From positions 46,103 through 110,102 of the forward strand of contig NZ_FOBC01000013.1 of NCBI RefSeq assembly GCF_900109725.1: a DNA stretch of 64,000 nucleotides. Reading direction: 5' to 3'. The notes under the pieces are model-generated. The model had not been told where the DNA came from. It was given only the letters and a program-made list of their open reading frames with translations, and searched no databases. This DNA is from Halomonas daqiaonensis. Lineage in GTDB: Bacteria > Pseudomonadota > Gammaproteobacteria > Pseudomonadales > Halomonadaceae. Position numbers and translations under genes: made by a program. Positions 60,968 through 64,000 of the stretch are shown in pieces; within the stretch, counting starts at the first letter, position 1, and every line of letters starts with the position of its first letter.

Positions 60968-62245
60968 ATGCTCCTCGAAATCCTCATCGTTCTGTCCCTG
61001 ATCGTACTGAACGGCCTGCTCGCCATGTCGGAGCTGGCTATTGTCTCTTCCCGTTCGACGCGTCTCCAGACGCGAGCCGCAGGTGGCTCACGTGGCGCTA
61101 GGACCGCACTTGCCCTTTCCGCAGACCCGGCTCGGTTTCTCTCGACGGTGCAGATAGGTATCACTCTGGTCGGCGTTCTCTCCGGAGCCTTCTCCGGGGC
61201 GACGCTGGGTGCCCGGCTCGCCGACGCGCTACCGGGTCTCGGGGTTCCGGTGCTGGTCGCCGATCCCTTGGGCGTGGGTATCGTCGTGGTCGTGATCACC
61301 TACCTCTCGCTGATCATCGGCGAACTCGTTCCCAAGCAGATCGCGCTGGCCAGCCCGGAGACCGTCGCTTCCCGTGTGGCACCGGCGATGCACCTGCTTT
61401 CTCGCGCCGCCTTGCCGCTCGTATGGCTCCTGGTTCGATCAGGTAAACTCGTTCTCATGCTGCTTGGGCACTCGGGGAAGCGCGAGGCCACCGTCAGCGA
61501 CGAGGAGATCCGGATGATCATCGTCGAGGCGGAGAGTGCTGGCACCATCGAGAAGGGCGAGACCAAGATGATCACCGGTGTCATGCGCATCGCCGACCGC
61601 TGCGCGCGCGGCTTGATGACTCCGCGGCATGAGGTCCAGCTTGCTGGCGTCGGCGAAACCCGTGCTGAGATCCTCGCCCGGTTGCGCACCTCTGGCCGGT
61701 CACGTCTACCGCTGCGTGATGGAGGGCAGGACGACATCGTCGGTATCCTGCAGAGCCATGATCTCCTGCAGGTGGAAGAGGAAGGCTTCGACCCCAGGTC
61801 ACTTGCACGACCAGCACCGGTGGTCCCCGACGCCCTGCCGGCTATGCAGGTGATCGAACAACTCAAGACGGCTCCCGCGCAGATGCTGCTCGTCTACGAC
61901 GAGTACGGCCATTTCGAGGGCATCATCACCCCCATGGATATCCTCGGCGCGATCACGGGGGGGTTCGATGATGCGGAAACGGATGAGCCCAAGCTGATCG
62001 AACGCGCGGACGGCTCGCTGCTTGTCGCCGGCTGGATGCCTGTCGACGAGTTCGCCGACCACATCGGTCTTACTTTGGAGGAAGTGCCCGACTACGATAC
62101 CGTGGCCGGCCTCGTGCTCCACCGGGCGGCTGAACTGCCGAAGCTGGGCCAGCACATCACCGTCGGCGACTGGCGGATCGAGGTCATCGACCTAGATGGG
62201 CGACGGATCGACAAACTACTCGTCCAGAAAATGTCTGCAGGCTAG
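60968..62245 (+). CDS. CNNM/CorC-type transporter (hemolysin-related family)
   Basis: A 425-residue membrane protein of the UPF0053/CNNM group, linked to Mg/Co export and stress. DUF21 membrane domain at residues 1-190 (MLLEILIVLSLIVLNGLLAM, IGELVPKQIALASPE), a CBS pair at about 205-330 (RGLMTPRHEVQLAGV, DDIVGILQSHDLLQ, YDEYGHFEGIITPMDILGA) and a C-terminal CorC_HlyC domain (DGSLLVAGWMPVDEFADHI). I chose ATG 60968 because it begins the first helix as in relatives; ATG 60887 would add 27 residues, and neither has a strong ribosome-binding site. Confidence 0.9.
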   Translation: MLLEILIVLSLIVLNGLLAMSELAIVSSRSTRLQTRAAGGSRGARTALALSADPARFLSTVQIGITLVGVLSGAFSGATLGARLADALPGLGVPVLVADPLGVGIVVVVITYLSLIIGELVPKQIALASPETVASRVAPAMHLLSRAALPLVWLLVRSGKLVLMLLGHSGKREATVSDEEIRMIIVEAESAGTIEKGETKMITGVMRIADRCARGLMTPRHEVQLAGVGETRAEILARLRTSGRSRLPLRDGGQDDIVGILQSHDLLQVEEEGFDPRSLARPAPVVPDALPAMQVIEQLKTAPAQMLLVYDEYGHFEGIITPMDILGAITGGFDDAETDEPKLIERADGSLLVAGWMPVDEFADHIGLTLEEVPDYDTVAGLVLHRAAELPKLGQHITVGDWRIEVIDLDGRRIDKLLVQKMSAG

Positions 62246-62278
62246 AGAAGCTATACCCGTAACGTGGAGGAACTCCGA

Positions 62279-62318
62279 CGAAGTCAGCGTTTGGTCGAAT
62301 GTGGAATATTACTTTCTG
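62279..62318 (+). repeat. Dispersed TGGCCGA-type element, diverged copy
   Basis: AAGTCAGCGTTTGGTCGAAT then GTGGAATATTAC, a weaker match to the core (TTTGGTCGA for TTTGGCCGA), and sharing GTGGAAT with the copy at 63002. Confidence 0.35.
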
Positions 62319-62439
62319 ATAGGCGCGTCGGAATTTATCGATCCCAAGCCGGGCTGGCGGCGAATTCTGCGTGCTTTTTCGTCCAATGTTAGAGCGCACG
62401 GTTCGGTGCCTATTCACCTTGAGGAATAATTAGGTGAGA

Positions 62440-62976
62440 ATGATACTTCTTGGAAATTCTGGGTCTGGCAAGAGCACTCTCTCCAGGAAATTTATGGCTA
62501 AGCATCCAGCTGCTCGCCTGCCTATGGATGAAGTGGCATTTCTGGATGGAGCTGAGAGACGACGTCTTGAAGATAGCATTTCAGATGTAATGTGCTTCAT
62601 TTCCGAAAATGAGAGTTGGATAATCGAAGGTTGCTACTCAGATATAATTGACTCTATCCTTGCAGAGTGTGAAGAGCTCATATTTCTTAACCCTGGGATT
62701 GATGTATGTGTTGCGCACTGCCGTGCGCGGCCATGGGAGCCTGAGAAGTTCAGCTCGAAAGAGGAGCAAGATAAAAATCTCAACAACCTAATAGGATGGG
62801 TAAGTTCCTATGAGACTCGCTCTGACGAGTATGGCCTCCGCCGACATCGGGCACTCTACGAGTATTTCTGTCGAAAAAACGCGAGTTTACCCATCCAAGC
62901 GAGTACGAATCATTATAGTAAGGCGTATCAATACGCAGCAGATAGCAGCCTTCCATTTCTGTCGCCCGCCGTTTAA
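62440..62976 (+). CDS. Small P-loop NTPase, nucleoside/shikimate kinase-like
   Basis: A 178-residue P-loop protein. MILLGNSGSGKSTLSRKF is Walker A at residues 1-18, followed by LPMDEVAFLDG (possible substrate Asp-Glu), WIIEGCYSDIID, and LIFLNPGIDVCVAHCRARPWEP with Arg residues that could be the lid. It resembles FlaR/adenylate-kinase-like enzymes that phosphorylate small molecules. ATG 62440 or GTG 62434 could be the start. AT-rich. Its stop lies in GTTTAAC, which fits the left half of an attC site, but no right half is visible. Confidence 0.7.
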   Translation: MILLGNSGSGKSTLSRKFMAKHPAARLPMDEVAFLDGAERRRLEDSISDVMCFISENESWIIEGCYSDIIDSILAECEELIFLNPGIDVCVAHCRARPWEPEKFSSKEEQDKNLNNLIGWVSSYETRSDEYGLRRHRALYEYFCRKNASLPIQASTNHYSKAYQYAADSSLPFLSPAV

Positions 62977-63001
62977 CGGCTGCATGATATCAGATATGTC
63001 T

Positions 63002-63050
63002 GAAAGACAGCTTTTGGCCGTATGTGGAATTTTAGGCTATGCTGAATTTC
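63002..63050 (+). repeat. Dispersed TGGCCGA-type element, copy after the P-loop gene
   Basis: GAAAGACAGCTTTTGGCCGT then ATGTGGAATTTTAGGCTATG and CTGAATT. It matches the copy at 57296 along its whole length, including the AT-rich second half. Confidence 0.6.
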
Positions 63051-63256
63051 AGTGAGATTAGCTGACGACCCATTACGGATCTTTCTAAAAATGCTGCTGG
63101 CATTTTTATTCGTGCCTTACGGCCAAAGTATATTTGATTTTCAGTATGTTTATAAAGTTATGGGCGATGTTGTCCATTCGTTTTTATTGGTCTGAACGCG
63201 CCGGCACAATAAACCAGTAGAATAAGCGTGTGGTCTAACTAAGGTTGAGCGTAACT

Positions 63257-63661
63257 ATGCCAGTGTGGCACGTTTTAATACGGTTCTTTCTGCGTATCGC
63301 CCTATTCGTCGTTGTGTTTGGCACAGCCGCCGCGTTGGTGCTCTCGGAAGCTCCTGCGTTGCGCATAGGCGGCGTGATTCTCTTGGCAGCATTCCTGCTC
63401 ATCTACTACGCGGCAGATTGGTTCGAGGCTTGGAGTAATGAGAGGCATGTGGAACAGCGACCGGATCTACTCAGGAATGACGTGATCGGAAAGCGAGTCA
63501 GAGCCCGGGGCCGCTTCGATCTTCGGGATGGCATGGCGACGGGGTTGGTAATGCTTAACGGGGAGCAATGGAAAGCGTATTGTTCCGATCATGTTCCGGA
63601 GGATGGTGAGCTTTTGACGGTGCACCGCCGGGAGGGGCTCACGCTGTATGTTCGGTCTTGA
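63257..63661 (+). CDS. NfeD-like membrane protein
   Basis: A 134-residue protein: two helices (about 5-25 and 37-58), then a C-terminal OB-like domain with IGKRVRARGRFDLRDG, then MVMLNGEQWKAY-type motif (GLVMLNGEQWKAYC) and GLTLYVRS, resembling short NfeD proteins, which usually accompany stomatin-like SPFH proteins. No SPFH gene is next to it. The ATG at 63257 is preferred over TTG 63245. Assignment to NfeD is by motif style. Confidence 0.6.
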   Translation: MPVWHVLIRFFLRIALFVVVFGTAAALVLSEAPALRIGGVILLAAFLLIYYAADWFEAWSNERHVEQRPDLLRNDVIGKRVRARGRFDLRDGMATGLVMLNGEQWKAYCSDHVPEDGELLTVHRREGLTLYVRS

Positions 63662-63700
63662 GGCGGTGACAACTAAACTCCATCTTATATGAGCTCGTGC

Positions 63701-63727
63701 TGGACGTCCGCTCTTGGCCGAAAGCTG
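63701..63727 (+). repeat. Dispersed TGGCCGA-type element, last copy
   Basis: GGACGTCCGCTCTTGGCCGA then AAGCTGC. It lies directly against the mvaT terminator hairpin and marks the right end of the region that carries these elements. Confidence 0.6.
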
Positions 63728-63728
63728 C

Positions 63729-63756
63729 CCTGCCCACCGATGGGTTGGTGGGCAGG
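63729..63756 (-). terminator. Terminator hairpin after mvaT
   Basis: A perfect 10-bp stem CCTGCCCACC/GGTGGGCAGG with an eight-base loop, 11 bases beyond the mvaT stop codon. No long U-run follows, but position and stability fit transcription termination of the leftward gene. Confidence 0.7.
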
Positions 63757-63767
63757 ATTGAAGTGCT

Positions 63768-64000
63768 TTAGTCTTCTGTTCTTACCAGCCAGCCTTCAAC
63801 GGTTTCTGCGCCGTGCTCCTCCTTCCATGCCTTCAGCGTCTTCTGGTTGCCGCCGCGTGTCTCGACGACCTCGCCGGTGTTCGGGTTCTTGTAGATCTTC
63901 AGCTTGCGCTTAGCGCGTCCAGTGCTCTTGGCGCTGCTGGAGGTCTTGTCAGCGTCCTGTGTTGGGTCCAGCAGCTTGATGACGTCAGCGGCCGATTTAT
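63768..64000 (-). CDS. mvaT: MvaT-type H-NS-like nucleoid protein, C-terminal part
   Basis: The gene enters the window from the right; the last 77 codons are visible. The C-terminal DNA-binding domain of MvaT/MvaU is complete: KIYKNPNTGEVVETRGGNQK, with the RGGNQ minor-groove-binding loop, then TLKAWKEEHGAETVEGWLV. A Ser/Thr/Lys linker precedes it. MvaT silences AT-rich foreign DNA, which is fitting next to an AT-rich cassette region, though that neighbourhood may be chance. Confidence 0.92.
   Translation of the reverse strand, partial: KSAADVIKLLDPTQDADKTSSSAKSTGRAKRKLKIYKNPNTGEVVETRGGNQKTLKAWKEEHGAETVEGWLVRTED

Noticed and set aside
60694..61299. 201-codon minus-strand frame opposite the CNNM/CorC gene
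   Set aside because: It mirrors the conserved membrane protein coding strand and is Ser/Arg/Thr-rich as shadows usually are.
62971..63060. Fourth attC site after the P-loop kinase gene
   Set aside because: The left half GTTTAAC fits and overlaps the stop codon, but no pairing right half or GTTRRRY core was found within 100 bases.
1..64000. CRISPR array, rRNA or tRNA genes
   Set aside because: No regularly spaced identical repeats, no rRNA-like conserved stretches and no tRNA folds were noticed by eye; a covariance scan was not possible.

Overview
The window looks like chromosome from a Halomonas-type gammaproteobacterium. Most of it is GC-rich. It carries argH-lptM-lysA-dapF-DUF484-xerC-yigB and hemCDXY in the usual gammaproteobacterial order, an MvaT-type nucleoid protein at the right end, and two TRAP transporters. 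The genus is inferred from gene content and style, not from a marker gene.

Layout. 1-5.4 kb: end of a TRAP transporter operon (small permease, large permease, start of the binding protein), a soluble EEP-family phosphatase, dsbA, cytochrome c4 and engB. 5.5-11.6 kb: leftward argH-lptM-lysA-dapF-DUF484-xerC-HAD operon, arginine and lysine/diaminopimelate synthesis with chromosome dimer resolution. 11.9-16.5 kb: hemCDXY for early haem synthesis. 16.7-22.1 kb: an MscS-family channel, a crcB pair for fluoride export, mgsA and pyk. 22.4-28.7 kb: gap, then an aspartate kinase/CASDC/CASDH cluster for the carboxyspermidine route to polyamines, and a cation efflux protein. Two HexR-like sites lie between pyk and gap. 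28.9-36.7 kb: an AraC regulator divergent from a seven-gene operon that couples the two halves of a Tm-1-like protein (UPF0261 plus a PEP-hydrolase-like TIM barrel) to a complete branched-chain-amino-acid-type ABC importer.

From about 36.8 kb the window is accessory and mosaic. A block of about 1 kb (SRAP end, zinc-ribbon protein, start of a secreted EEP-HhH nuclease) occurs broken at 38.9-39.9 kb and intact at 47.4-48.4 kb. Between the copies lie a CHASE2 / small secreted protein / M48 lipoprotein operon, nonsense-disrupted DUF4357 and SRAP genes, a thermonuclease tail and a methyltransferase-HNH fusion. A second duplication of about 230 bp, starting in the last codons of the same nuclease gene, flanks a complete TRAP operon (49.7-52.6 kb). 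A umuDC pair follows, with an amber codon in umuC.

54.7-63.7 kb is partly AT-rich and looks like cassette DNA. Three attC-like recombination sites of 75-78 bp follow a zinc-ribbon/PIN-like protein, a TIR-domain protein and an NTF2-like protein, so the TIR gene forms a textbook single-gene integron cassette. A dispersed short element with core TGGCCGA recurs through this stretch. A six-helix membrane protein, a perfect 22-bp inverted repeat, an aminotransferase, a CNNM/CorC-type protein, a small P-loop kinase and an NfeD-like protein complete it before partial mvaT. No integrase, tRNA, rRNA or CRISPR array was found. The best candidates for undescribed biology are the TIR/PIN cassettes, the methyltransferase-HNH fusion, the CHASE2-M48 operon and the Tm-1-like ABC operon.
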